Shown: in pieces, positions 1 through 14,639 of the stretch | Layout of the letters: each line of letters begins with the position of its first letter | Position numbering within the stretch: the stretch's first letter is position 1 | Assembly (NCBI GenBank): GCA_028583405.1 | Contig: JAPTMU010000422.1 | Span: 1-64,000, forward strand | DNA length: 64,000 nucleotides | Reading direction: 5' to 3' | Source of the DNA: Pogonophryne albipinna | Taxonomy: Eukaryota; Chordata; Actinopteri; Perciformes; Artedidraconidae | Program-made: the position numbers and the translations under genes | Notes under the pieces: generated by a model | Databases searched by the model: none | Seen by the model: only the letters and a program-made list of their open reading frames with translations | What the model was told of the DNA's origin: nothing

Positions 1-1053
1 TGTAATGTGCTTTATTTTTGTCTGGTTTAGACATCTAAATGAACACATGCTACACAGCGGTAAACATTACATCACATTTAGGATTCAGGTGAGGGATGAA
101 ACTCAGACTTACATCCATGTTGCTCGGCTGTGATCTGAAACACAAAGAAACGTTTGAAAATGACAGGAAAAGAAAACAATGTCTGAGGGTGTGGTGGGCG
201 AGGCCCAACATGGAGAATAGAAACCTGAAACTCTTCTTCATCCTCTTCCTCCTACTGTGTGAAGGAGTTTAAGAAACTACATATTCCTAACATGTCAAAT
301 ATAAGCTCTTTAATGAGTTCTGCTTTATTTGTAGTACAAACCTCTGACAGTATTAAAGTTTAGCCACCAGCTTCCTCGTAATTCAGCTTTACGCTTGATT
401 ATAAAATACAATATTTCCTGTTTTACACAACACAACCTTTGCACTTAAAATTGTTGTATTTTCTGAAATTATTTGCAATTTCACCGACACTTGTGTGGTA
501 ATTCTTCTTTGTAAAACTAGTGTTTTAATTATTTAACTGCTGCATAACTAATCTGACTTAAATAATTTCAATAAATAATAAAAATTATAATAACGTAAGC
601 TTAAAAAATACATACATAATAACAATGATAAGTAAATAAATAAACATTAAATTATACATAATCCTCAATAATAATAAAAATAATAACAGATAATAGCTCA
701 AAATTAGCTGCACCTCAACCAACTAAAATACTGCTTTGTAATAATAATTTAATAAACTTATTTATCAATGATATAATATAATATAGCATAACAGACACAG
801 GGGATGATTTTTTTTTTACTGATTATACTTTGGCTACATACTTTTACTTGTCAATGTGTTTCCACAGTATTAGTACTTTTAATTCAGTAAAGGATCTGAA
901 GCTCTGGTTTCTTTGGAGGTGTCTCAGCGAATCACAGCCTGTTTCTGACACTTCCTTTCCTCGTCTTTACTCTGAATGTTTTCTGTGTTCTCTCCCAACC
1001 ACATGTACAGACATGTGCAGGAACACACTTATTTTAACTAGAGGGAGGATTTT

Positions 1054-1055
<2 letters not shown>
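1..1055. other. AT-rich gene-poor flank, possible minus-strand exon
   Basis: No recognisable gene is seen. Bases 540-800 are very AT-rich. On the minus strand a pyrimidine-rich tract ends in a good splice acceptor whose exon would begin at 134. An ATG at 118 opens a 22-codon frame that stops at 50, and a GTAAGT donor-like site lies at 111-106. This could be part of a minus-strand gene leaving the window on the left, but nothing identifies it. Confidence 0.3.
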
Positions 1056-1330
<275 letters not shown>

Positions 1331-3411
1331 GATCCACAGAGCAGCGTTTACTGTTTGCTTCCTCAAACTATCAGCAGACTCTCTCATCAGTAATTGTTTT
1401 TGCATTAACTGTATTTAATTTGCTGTACATTAGTATGTCCATGTTGCTGTTACTTGTACACTAAACTGCAACATTGATATGCATCGCATCACATCAATCA
1501 ATATTATAAAAATCATGATATAATGAAAAGAAAACAACCCGTAGCAAAACACAACAACCGAATATTTGGCTGAACATTGAAGTACATTTACTTTAGGTAG
1601 GCTACTTGAAGTACATTTTGCTGATAATACTCAAATACTTTTACTTCAAACTCAGCAAGTAAACAAGTGAAATATGATCTGTAAATCAAATGACCAACAC
1701 AACAACACCATAGGCCTACACCATTTCTATCCACAGAAAACGTGTTTTTCTTCTTCAGTGTTAAGGAAGTAGGCAGAAAACAACACTACATTTTGTAGTT
1801 TTCACGAGAAGTATCAGGTTTCAGATTTACTTCCTGCTTCTTCTTAGTGGTTTTAAAACATCGTCAGAGGAAGATGAAGAAGAACAGACCTTTCAGAATA
1901 AAGTCTGAACACAAAGGGTGAATGAATACAAAGTATAAGACGTACCTGAGTTTACCTGAGGCAGCTGCACACAGACTGACAGTGTGTGTGAAACACCGGG
2001 AGAGTTTTTAAGTCCCGAGTCACACCCTGTCCCCACAGACCACACCCTCACAAAGTGTGTGTGTGTGTGCGTGTGTGTGTGTGTTTGGGAATGTTGTCAT
2101 GTCAACTTTATTTAATTTTTTTGTTTGATGCAGAACAGGTTTTTCTTTTTTCCCACTGTTGTGGCAGATATCTCTGCTCCGCGCCGATCATATATGAGTT
2201 TGCTTTAAAAGAAGGGAAACCCAAAACAACCAGGATAGGGGTTAAACAATAATCTGCTTTAATGATAAACGGTAAGAATACAAATACACTTCTCAAAAGG
2301 GGTATCGGCCCACCCCCTGCTCTGGTCCAAATGCCGGAGAACTTCTCATCTTGACGGCAGGAGCAAAAGAGAAAGAACCAACAGATAGAACAGGCTTACA
2401 TGCAGAAAACAAAACAGGAGGGGTTGGGTCAGCTGGTCATCTTTTCAGGTCATCTCATTGGGAGATGCAAAAGATGGCTTTTCTTAGCGAATCAGCGCGA
2501 GCCAGCCAGGATAATAAACAAGTGTCTCTGAGATGGTAGTAAAATATATCTGGCGTCCGTTATCTCACTTTCCTGCATAGACTTTCACACACACACTTTC
2601 CTGCACATTCCAGAGACCTGAGTTGGGTCTAAAGAATATTCTCTTGCTCACATCTTACTCCCATTATTTATACAAAGTAATTAAACACACACATATACTA
2701 TTAAAGATATGTAGACTTCCTTGAAACATGACATACTGGAGATCTTAAGCAGAAGGTACTCTCTTCCAACTAGCCCACTGCCCTGCTTACCTACACCTCC
2801 CCCACAGAGCAATAAAACCTGTTTACTCCAAGCACCCCAGAATGTTTGAGCAAGTTTTAGTTCTCACATTTATGAAAGGATAAAACAGAGAAATCAATAC
2901 AAAACACAAACACAGGTATTGTTTAAACAGTATTCACTTAACTGCTACTATTGATAATTTCCAGAGAAACTCAAGGGCCCTCTTTTAATATCTGGAAGTT
3001 GCAACAAGACCTTCTGCCATTTCAAATGTAACACACTTCCCAAATATCAGATGATAATAATCTTCAATACCACCCACGGACACTTGAGGGCGAGATCATT
3101 GATAGACTATTTGGTCTGTTGTATATATATATATGATGTGTTGCCATGGTAACTAACAAGCAGATTAACCTAAGTGTTTCCTAACAGGGAGGATTTTGTG
3201 TTCACCTTTTCATTTCTTTGATGTTTTAGGAGTTTCAAACACACTCAACATCCACAAGGCTACTGTTGAATGGATCAGGTTTCACTCTCTAGTAAACCTG
3301 TGTATATAATTAGATATAATATATAGTGAACACTCTCTGTGACACCCATGTTTGCTTGTGACACTTTATAATCATAGTTTTTAACTCTCATATATATTCC
3401 TAATGATTTAA
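1331..3411. other. Gene-free stretch with short GT array
   Basis: No supportable coding region. A 30-base GT array lies at 2055-2084. On the minus strand two donor-like sites (GTAAAC at 1955 and GTACGT near 1945) follow a TTAAAAAC box near 2010, so a short non-coding first exon around 1956-1980 is possible but unproved. Bases 2150-3100 read like old dispersed repeat with an AATAAA near 2811; I could not assign a family. Confidence 0.4.
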
Positions 3412-3698
3412 AGAAGCCCTATTCTGCTTTAAGGGTTTTACCTTTCCTGTGGTGTGTTAAATAGGTTTTAGTGCATGTAAATAGTCTGCAAAGACTAAAA
3501 GGACTCTTTAAAGTAGAGACACTACATACTGATATACACCTGAACATCAGCAGGAGAGGACTCTTTAAAGTAGAGACACTACATACTGATATACACCTGA
3601 ACATCAGCAGGAGAGGACTCTTTAAAGTAGAGACACTACATACTGATATACACCTGAACATCAGCAGGAGAGGACTCTTTAAAGTAGAGACACTAGCA
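3412..3698 (+). repeat. 57-bp minisatellite, locus 1, with element flank
   Basis: About 3.4 copies of a 57-base unit beginning GGACTCTTTAAAGTAGAG run from about 3500 to 3698. The left flank, 3412-3500, has the AAGAAGCCCT...CCTTTCCTG...GTGTGTT...GCATGTAAA block that also precedes the same array at 53.8 kb and 60.8 kb. Array and flank therefore belong to one dispersed element. The unit is 19 codons long, so frames stay open by arithmetic only. Confidence 0.9.
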
Positions 3699-3715
3699 TC
3701 ACCTCTGACAGTGTG

Positions 3716-3846
<131 letters not shown>

Positions 3847-3926
3847 GAAAATCTTCCAGTAAAATAGGAATCCTTTTCATACAGTCAGCCGGTGACTCAT
3901 GGTCATTCATCCCTGTGGTTTGTGTG

Positions 3927-4035
<109 letters not shown>

Positions 4036-4185
4036 GTCTGGTTCATGGTTACTGAAATGAAGATGACTGAGCCTTCTGCCCCCTATTGACAATTTAAAAT
4101 CCAAATCCTTCGTTTACCACAGTTACAGTAAAAAAAAGGATATCAAAATATAAACTGATGTAATATGAGATAAATACTGAAAAAA

Positions 4186-4463
4186 GTTTAGTAAGAGTTA
4201 TAAAATATAAGTATACTAGTGATGCTAATACTTTGTACTTTTACTTGAGTAACATTTTGAATGCAGGACTTTCACTGTAACAGAGTATTCCTACACTCTG
4301 GTACTTCTACTTTTACTCAAGTACAAGATCTGAGTACTTCTACTTTTACTCAAATACAAGATCTGAATACTTCTACTTTTACTCAAGTACAACATCTGAG
4401 TACTTCTACTTTTACTCAAATACAAGATCTGAGTACTTCTACTTCTATTCAAGTACAAGATCT
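4186..4463 (+). repeat. 33-bp minisatellite within a dispersed element
   Basis: Five copies of a 33-base unit (GTACTTCTACTTTTACTC plus AAGTACAAGATCTGA) lie at 4301-4463. The leader at 4240-4300 (TTTGAATGCAGG, then CAGAGTATTCCTAC) recurs in reverse at 63870-63920 beside a reverse copy of the array, so both are copies of one dispersed element. Confidence 0.85.
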
Positions 4464-4534
4464 CTCTCTACCAACAACTACATTGTAAATATTGTGCGCA
4501 TGAAAACTTTTAATCTTTGCTTCCCTGTATGGTC

Positions 4535-5145
4535 CAGCAGGGGGCAGCAGAGCCACTGCAGGCTCTCACAGTGCAGAGCTGCAGACAGACAGCAGGGGGC
4601 AGCAGAGCCACTGCAGGCTCTCACAGTGCAGAGCTGCAGACAGACAGCAGGGGGCAGCAGAGCCATTGCAGGCTCTCACAATGCAGAGCTGCAGACAGAC
4701 AGCAGGGGGCAGCAGAGCCACTGCAGGCTCTCACAGTGCAGAGCTGCAGACAGACAGCAGGGGGCAGCAGAGCCACTACAGGCTCTCAGAGTGCAGAGCT
4801 GCAGACAGACAGCAGGGGGCAACAGAGCCACTACAGGCTCTCAGTGCAGAGCTGCAGACAGACAGCAGGGGGCAGCAGAGCCACTACAGGCTCTCAGAGT
4901 GCAGAGCTGCAGACAGACAGCAGGGGGTAGCAGTGCCACTACAGGCTCTCAGTGCAGAGCTGCAGACAGACAGCAGGGGGCAGCAGTGCCACTACAGGCT
5001 CTCAGTGCAGAGCTGCAGACAGACAGCAGGGGGCAGCAGTGCCACTACAGGCTCTCACAGTGCAGAGCTGCAGACAGACAGCAGGGGGCAGCAGAGCCAC
5101 TACAGGCTCTCACAGTGCAGAGCTGCAGACACACAATAGGGGGCG
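4535..5145 (+). repeat. 53-55-bp GC-rich minisatellite with CTCF-like motif
   Basis: Eleven head-to-tail copies of a unit of about 55 bases (53 where CACAG is shortened to CAG), plus a diverged twelfth end unit. Each unit carries CAGCAGGGGGCAGC followed by GAGCTGCAGACAGA. The first copy reads CCAGCAGGGGGCAG, which fits the published CTCF core CCASYAGRKGGCRS; most others start with A in place of the first C. The copy near 4920 has GGGGGTAG and the one near 4811 GGGGGCAACA. The last unit (near 5132) reads AATAGGGGGCGCTG, another CTCF-like form. Whether CTCF binds cannot be told from sequence alone. Confidence 0.9.
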
Positions 5146-5660
5146 CTGTGGAGCTACGGACAAATATCACACTTCCGGTTCTGGTTTTCACATTAAGAAA
5201 CCAAATTGAGGTTTAATGTTAAAGCAGCTGACTCAACAAACCAAATCCAGCCAGGAAATTTGTCTGTGAAATAATCTGATCGGAGATTTAACTCTTTAGT
5301 TCCTCCAGTGTTACATGTATGTGTAATAAATATTATATATGTATGAAGTGTAATTATATATATATCGCCACATTATGTTTCCATTTAGAGGAGTTCAAAC
5401 CAGTCATTTCATATTAGCTGATTTAAAGATATTAATTATCATTATTGATATACAAGAGAGAGAACTTGTTTAAAGAAATACAAAAAATAAGTAAGACAAA
5501 ATATTTTAAATATATCATACTGACAGAATGAGTGGTAATGAATTAAAGGTATTTTTATTTTATATTTAGCATATTTATTAGGTATATATCTTGTTGGCTT
5601 CTGTAGACTGTAATTGGTGTGTTTGAACGCTTAAAACAGGACCTCTCAGAGTCTTGATCC
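5146..5660. other. AT-rich gene-free stretch
   Basis: Nothing recognisable: TA-rich tracts near 5310-5370 and 5500-5580 and no convincing coding frame or repeat. Confidence 0.5.
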
Positions 5661-5683
5661 TGTGTGTGTGGTGTGTGTGTGTG

Positions 5684-5728
<45 letters not shown>

Positions 5729-5754
5729 CGTGTGTGTGTGTGGTGTGTGTGTGT
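5661..5754. repeat. (GT)n microsatellite, interrupted
   Basis: About 94 bases of GT with GG, TTG and GCGTGCG interruptions. Its many interruptions match those of the second GT array 135 bases to the right. Confidence 0.95.
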
Positions 5755-5888
5755 TACAGTATGAACAGTATATACTTTAGCCGCCTGCAGACTGGGATAA
5801 TCCGAGTTGAGCTGCTGACCTCGACACAAAAAAAGTTCAACAAGAGAGCAGAGACCCAAACAGACGACTGTAAGAGGGGGGGCTGCTC

Positions 5889-5897
5889 TGTGTGTGT

Positions 5898-5973
<76 letters not shown>
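5889..5973. repeat. (GT)n microsatellite
   Basis: About 85 bases of GT with two GG interruptions. Confidence 0.95.
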
Positions 5974-5974
<1 letters not shown>

Positions 5975-6197
5975 GGAGCAATGTAGGTTAGAGGGTTGTG
6001 GTTTACATGTTCCACTATCCCTCTAGTTGTGACCCTGAAGTTAGCATAAGGGCTCCCTCAACATAAAGACATGGGATTTTGGATTAATTAAAAAAAAATG
6101 AAAATCTGTGTCAAACAAACGTTTATGATTCTTACACGTTTAGTTCAGCAGGATAATCTCCACATATTAACACCACTTTATGATTTGTATAGTAAAA

Positions 6198-6497
6198 GCT
6201 AATGTTGGGCTATAAAGGAACTGCAGCTCGGTCACATGACTTCACGTCACCACCGCTAAGCTAAAGATGGCTAACGTTGGGCTATAAAGGAACTACAGCA
6301 CGGTCACATGACTTCACGTCACCACTGCTAAGCTAAAGGAGGCTAATGTTGGGCTAAAGGAGCTACAGCACGGTCACATGACTTCACGTCACCACCGCTA
6401 AGCTAAAGATGGCTAACGTTGGGCTATAAAGGAACTACAGCACGGTCACATGACTTCACGTCACCACCGCTAAGCTAAAGGTGGCTAATGTTGGGTG
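6198..6497 (+). repeat. 72-bp minisatellite, block 1
   Basis: About four copies of a 72-base unit containing GCTAATGTTGGGCTATAAAG, CACGGTCACATGACTTCAC and ACCACCGCTAAGCTAAAG. The preceding sequence (6150-6197, with TAACACCAC and TATGATTT) recurs in reverse beside a single unit at 27776-27885, so the unit comes from a dispersed element. Confidence 0.92.
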
Positions 6498-7255
6498 TGA
6501 TGCTTCTTAGTCGTCTCATAGACACCTGTCCTAATTTAAACTCGGAAATATATTTTTGTGTCTTTGTGGTTGAATTACATCTCTTTGTGGTGGTTAAGTG
6601 TGTTGATATTATTGAATGTCTCTATTTGATGGTTTTATATGTGATTTTGGTGGTTTTATGTCTCAGTGCGGTGGTTTAGTGTGTTGTTATTATTTATCGT
6701 CTCTTTATTGTGGTTGGTTAACGTTTATAAGTGGCTGTTGCATGTTTCTCTCTGGTGGTTTTATGACACATTGTAGTGGTTTTAAATCTCTTTGCGGTTG
6801 TTTAGTGTGTCTTTGTGGTTTCATTTGCCCAATAAGACATGTAAAGAGTCACTTCAAAAAGAGACTGCACTGAGGGGCCCCTGACCCCCTTGGCCCTGGT
6901 TTCAGCCCAGTTGGCCCATTCAGTAATCCCTCCATGGTCACATGTCTGCAATACAGGCATCAACAGCGGAAAGACAAACCAACAACCCGTGGAGATCAGT
7001 GTCATCATCGCAGCGAGCTGTTCGCACACGCTCAGTGAGAGTCTGACGAGAGCAGAGATCAGCCGCAGATAATATTCTGTCTTTCTTCCAAAACAAAGAG
7101 AAGCTGAGCGAATAGGACACAGATCTTATCGTCTGATCTGAGATCTGCAGCTCGCTCTGATTCTGAGGAATGTTTATCCTGTCAGAGCTGAACCAACAAA
7201 CCTCTGCTTCTTCTACAGACTTCACAACTGTCTAAATTAAATCACCAGGAGTATA
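6498..7255. other. Segment separating the two 72-bp array blocks
   Basis: About 760 bases without the 72-bp unit, between two blocks of it. Bases 6530-6830 are rich in short GTGGTTTTATGTCTCT-like repeats of low order. No credible coding frame. The segment may be an insertion into an originally continuous array, or unique sequence between two independent blocks. Confidence 0.5.
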
Positions 7256-8333
7256 AAGCTAACGTAAGGCTACAAAGGAGCTACAGCACGGTCACATGAC
7301 TTCACCACCGCTAAGCTAAAGGTGGCTAATGTTGGGCTATAAAGGAAGTACAGCACGGTCACATGACTTCACGTCACCACCGCTAAGCTAAAGGTGGCTA
7401 ATGTTGGGCTATAAAAGAACTACAGTACGGTCACATGACTTCACTTCACCACCGCTAAGCTAAAGGCGGCTAATGTTGGGCTATAAAGGAACTACAGCAC
7501 GGTCACATGACTTCACTTCACCACCGCTAAGCTAAAGGAGGCTAATGCTGGGCTATAAAGGAACTACAGCACGGTCACATGACTTCACTTCACCACCGCT
7601 AAGCTAAAGGAGGCTAATGCTGGGCTATAAAGGAACTACAGCACGGTCACATGACTTCACTTCACCACCGCTAAGCTAAAGGTGGCTAATGTTGGGCTAT
7701 AAAGGAACTACAGCACGGTCACATGACTTCACTTCACCACCGCTAAGCTAAAGGTGGCTAATGTTGGGCTATAAAGGAACTACAGCACGGTCACATGACT
7801 TCACGTCACCACCGCTAAGCTAAATGTGGCTAATGTTGGGCTATAAAGGAACTACAGCACGGTCACATGACTTCACTTCACCACCGCTAAGCTAAAGGAG
7901 GCTAATGTTGGGCTACAAAGGAGCTACAGCACGGTCACATGACTTCACCACCGCTAAGCTAAAGGTGGCTAATGTTGGGCTATAAAGGAACTACAGCACG
8001 GTCACATGACTTCACTTCACCACCGCTAAGCTAAAGGAGGCTAATGTTGGGCTATAAAGGACCTACAGCACGGTCACATGACTTCACTTCACCACCGCTA
8101 AGCTAAAGGTGGCTAATGTTGGGCTATAAAGGAACTACAGCACGGTCACATGACTACACTTCACCACCGCTAAGCTAAAGGGGCTAATGTTGGGCTATAA
8201 AGGAACTACAGCACGGTCACATGACTACACTTCACCACCGCTAAGCTAAAGGTGGCTAATGTTGGGCTATAAAGGAACTACAGCACGGTCACATGACTAC
8301 ACTTCACCACCGCTAAGCTAAAGGTGGCTAAAG
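7256..8333 (+). repeat. 72-bp minisatellite, block 2
   Basis: About 15 copies of the 72-base unit of block 1. A few units lack the CTTCACGT part and are about 67 bases long. Variants are shared between non-adjacent units (CACTTCACC versus CACGTCACC; AAAGGAGG versus AAAGGTGG), as expected from unequal exchange. Confidence 0.95.
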
Positions 8334-9080
<747 letters not shown>

Positions 9081-9179
9081 GAGTTTAGCAGATGCTACAG
9101 TAGAAACCACAAACAGTAAAAACAGAGTCCAGCAGTGAACTCAACTCAACTCTCATCAGGCTCAGCTGCTCTACAGAGA

Positions 9180-9690
9180 TGTTCCTGATACTGATTCTGA
9201 TGCAGAAGATGCAAAAGGATAAACAAAAGAGACACAAAATGACCACAAAATGACCGAAAGGAACAAAAAACACGAGACACGAGACAGAAGACAGAGAACA
9301 AGCTAAAAAACACAAAATGACCAAAATGAGACCAAAACCTTAATAAGAGACACACATCTACAACATAAAGAAACTTGAGACAAAAAAAGGCACAATATGA
9401 CCAAAAAAAACCTAACATGACCCGAAACGACCACAAAGACAGACAAACAAAACTAAAAAGAATTAGCAATGACCAAAAAAGATTACAAAGATACACAAAA
9501 TGACCAGAAATGACCAAAAGGACACCAACAATAATAATTAGGGATATAAATAGACAAAAGAAAGATACTACAAGACTACAAAGAGACACAAGACGACATA
9601 ATATGAGCACAATATGACCACAGATATACAAAACAACAAAAAAAGAATGAAAACAACCAAAAAATATTAAAAGTAAAAAAAATGTGAACA
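9180..9690 (+). repeat. Degenerate ancestor-like flank of the 21-bp array
   Basis: Diverged repeats of ACAAAATGACCA, GACACAAAATGACC and similar words lead into the regular 21-bp array. They look like decayed units that stopped being homogenised at the array edge. Confidence 0.6.
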
Positions 9691-11853
9691 AAGAGACACA
9701 CAACGACCACATAGAGACACACAACGACCACACTGAGACACAGAACGACCACACAGACACACACAAAGAGACACACAATGACCACACAGAGACACACAAC
9801 GACCACACAGAGACACACAACGACCACACAGAGACACACAAAGAGACACACAACGACCACAAAGAGACACACAACGACCACACAGAGATACACAACGACC
9901 ACACGGAGACATACAACGACCACACAGAGACACAGAACAACCACACAGAGACACACAACGACCACACAGAGACACACAACGACCACACAGAAACACACAA
10001 TGACCACAAAGAGACACACAACGACCACAAAGAGACACACAACGACCACACAGAGACACACAACGACCACACAGAGACACAGAACAACCACACAGAACGA
10101 CCACACAGAGACACACAACGACCACAAAGAGACACACAACGACCACACAGAGACACAGAACAACCACACAGAACGACCACACAGAGACACACAACGACCA
10201 CACAGAGACACACAACGACCACACAGGGACACACGACGACCACAAAGAGACACACAACGACCACAACGAGAAACACAACGACCACAAAGAGACACACAAC
10301 GACCACACAGAGACACACAACGACCACACAGAGACACACAATGACCACAAAGAGACACACAACGACCACAAAGAGACACACAACGACCACACAGAGACAC
10401 ACAACGACAACACAGAGACACAGAACAACCACACAGAACGACCACACAGAGACACACAACGACCACAAAGAGACACACAACGACCACACAGAGACACACA
10501 ACGACCACACAGAGACACAGAACAACCACACAGAACGACCACACAGAGACACACAACAACCACACAGAGACACACAACGACCACACAGGGACACACAACG
10601 ACCACAAAGAGACACACAACGACCACAACGAGAAACACAACGACCACAAAGAGACACACAACGACCACACAGGGACACACAACGACCACAAAGAGACACA
10701 CAACGACCACAAAGAGACACACGACGACCACAAAGAGACACACAACGATCACAAAGAGACACACAACGACCACACAGACACACACAACGACCACACAGAC
10801 ACACACAACGACCACACAGAGACACAGAACGACCACACAGAGACACACAAAGAGACACACAACGACCACAAAGAGACACACAACGACCACACAGAGATAC
10901 ACAACGACCACACAGAGACATACAACGACCACACAGAGACACACAGAACAACCACACAGAGACACACAACGACCACACAGAGACACACAACGACCACACA
11001 GAGACACACAATGACCACAAAGAGACACACAACGACCACAAAGAGACACAGAACAACCACACAGAACGACCACACAGAGACACACAACGACCACAAAGAG
11101 ACACACAGCGACCACACAGAGACACACAACGACCACACAGAGACACAGAACAACCACACAGAACGACCACACAGAGACACACAATGACCACAAAGAGACA
11201 CACAACGACCACACAGAGACACACCACGACCACAAAGAGACACACAGCGACCACAACGAGAAACACAACGACCACAAAGAGAAACACAACGACCACACAG
11301 AGACACACGACGACCACAAAGAGACACACAACGACCACAAAGAGACACACGACGACCACAAAGAGACACACGACGACCACAAAGAGACACACAACGACCA
11401 CACAGACACACAGCAACCACACAGAGACACACAACGACCACACAGGGACACACAACGACCACACAGAGACACAGAACAACCACACAGAACGACCACACAG
11501 AGACACACAATGACCACAAAGAGACACACAACGACCACACAGAGACACACCACGACCACAAAGAGACACACAGCGACCACAACGAGAAACACAACGACCA
11601 CAAAGAGAAACACAACGACCACACAGAGACACACGACGACCACAAAGAGACACACAACGACCACAAAGAGACACACGACGACCACAAAGAGACACACGAC
11701 GACCACAAAGAGACACACAACGACCACACAGACACACACAACGACCACAAAGAGACACACAGAGACATACAACGACCACACAGAGACACACAGAGACCAC
11801 ACAGAGACATACAACAACCACACAGACACACAATGACCACACAGACACACAAA
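9691..11853 (+). repeat. 21-bp minisatellite, about 2.2 kb
   Basis: Around 100 copies of ACACACAACGACCACACAGAG and close variants (CACAAAGAG, AACAACCAC, GACGACCAC). A shorter variant (CACAGAACGACCACAC) recurs at intervals, for example near 10090, 10165, 10432, 10530, 11060, 11160 and 11485. A block from about 11165 to 11395 is repeated almost exactly at 11495-11725, giving a higher-order period near 330 bases. The 21-base unit is a multiple of three and lacks stops in several frames, which makes very long frames on both strands (Cys-Val-Ser-Leu-rich on minus, Thr-His-Asp-rich on plus). I do not regard them as genes. Confidence 0.95.
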
Positions 11854-11879
11854 GCAACAGTGTGTGTGTGTGTGTGTGT

Positions 11880-12180
11880 CTGGCTCTTGGGGAGGTGGAG
11901 GGTCTTTTGAATGTCTGTGTCCAGGGGCCGATTGTCTTATAATCCCCCCAAAAATTATGATAATGATCTGAGCACTTTAAAATGAACTGCTGCAGATACA
12001 GAGGGAATTACCGTTCATCCTTTAGCACACAGGCTAGCTGTTTGTATTACTTTCTATTCATTATGCTAAGCTAAGCTAACAAGCTGATAGCTGAACTAAA
12101 ACTCATTATAAATAATTATATTCAATATGCCTAAAAGACAATTACTAAGACACTAAGACAAAGAGAGAATGAAAGAGGGT

Positions 12181-12182
<2 letters not shown>
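11880..12182. other. Gene-free stretch
   Basis: Short unique spacer after a small GT tract at 11861-11879; nothing recognisable. Confidence 0.5.
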
Positions 12183-12249
<67 letters not shown>

Positions 12250-12255
12250 TGTGTT
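12183..12255. repeat. (GT)n microsatellite
   Basis: About 73 bases of GT with one AT step near its right end. An inverted CA array begins about 95 bases to the right. Confidence 0.96.
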
Positions 12256-12349
12256 CAGGATACAAATGTGAGTTTTCCCTCTGAGTGCCTGCAGTGACAA
12301 TTAAATGTGCGTGAGATGGCAGTGTTTAATACAGCATGTTGGATTAACA

Positions 12350-12350
<1 letters not shown>

Positions 12351-12434
<84 letters not shown>
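12351..12434. repeat. (CA)n microsatellite
   Basis: About 84 bases of pure CA. Confidence 0.97.
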
Positions 12435-12436
<2 letters not shown>

Positions 12437-12561
12437 TGACCACGAACCGTTTAATTAAGCCTGTTCTCACCTGAGGGGAGAAGGAGGAGGAATATAATTC
12501 ATTTTTTATTCATCCAGCGGGTCCAATTTTATTATTCTGTGTTCATTATAATCACATGCAG

Positions 12562-12710
<149 letters not shown>

Positions 12711-12782
12711 CTATTTACTGTGACAGCCATATAGATCCAGATATTGGTATTTTTATGATTACGGATGTTTTTTAACATTCGT

Positions 12783-12990
12783 TGAAGAGGCCCTATTCGG
12801 CTTTTTTGGGTCTCTTTCCTGTAGTGTGTTCTTTAATTGTTCTGTGAATGGAAAAGGTCAAAGTGTTACATAGTGACATCACTAAGTAACACACACGCTA
12901 CTATTGGCTAGCGCCCCGACACATTGTACGTGATAGGCTTAGTGGGCGGGACATCTCTAAGCGGTTGACCAATCACAGCAAAGATAGTGG
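12783..12990 (+). mobile_element. Fragment of the AAGAGGCCCT dispersed element, no array
   Basis: GAAGAGGCCCTATTCGGC, TTTCCTGTAGTGTGTTCT and, further on, GGGACATCTCTAAGCGGTTG and ACCAATCACA match the leader of the 57-bp array element at 60826-60950, but no 57-bp unit follows. This is a copy without the minisatellite, or the form from before expansion. Confidence 0.6.
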
Positions 12991-13026
12991 TATTTCTGTT
13001 TCCATGAGAACATGTTACAGCTGACA

Positions 13027-14526
<1,500 letters not shown>

Positions 14527-14625
14527 ATCAGCTGCAACGTTTCTTCATCCTCTCTGAGGTCGGCGAATCGTTCAGAATCAGCAGCTCGTTCGTCTCCATC
14601 CAGCTTCAGTGACGTCTCATCAGAC
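14527..14625 (-). other. Possible coding exon of an unidentified minus-strand gene
   Basis: On the minus strand a TTTTTCAG acceptor is followed at 14625 by an acidic open frame (SDETSLKLDGDERAADSERF and onward to EDEETLQL) that stays open to a stop near 14500. The composition is protein-like and unlike the surrounding repeats. No family is recognised and no matching neighbour exon was found; the frame phase does not join to the candidate at 19860-20028. It may be chance. Confidence 0.2.
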
Positions 14626-14639
14626 CTGAAAAACACACA

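Noticed and set aside
4494..5216. 240-codon Gln/Ser/Cys-rich frame through the 55-bp array
   Set aside because: Three frames are open in parallel because the repeat lacks stops; 53-base variants would shift any real frame.
9146..11857. Very long open frames (600-900 codons) on both strands through the 21-bp array
   Set aside because: The unit is 21 bases and lacks stops in several frames, so open frames follow from the repeat itself. Peptides are monotonous (CVSLCGR or ETHNDHT types) with no domain or splice context.
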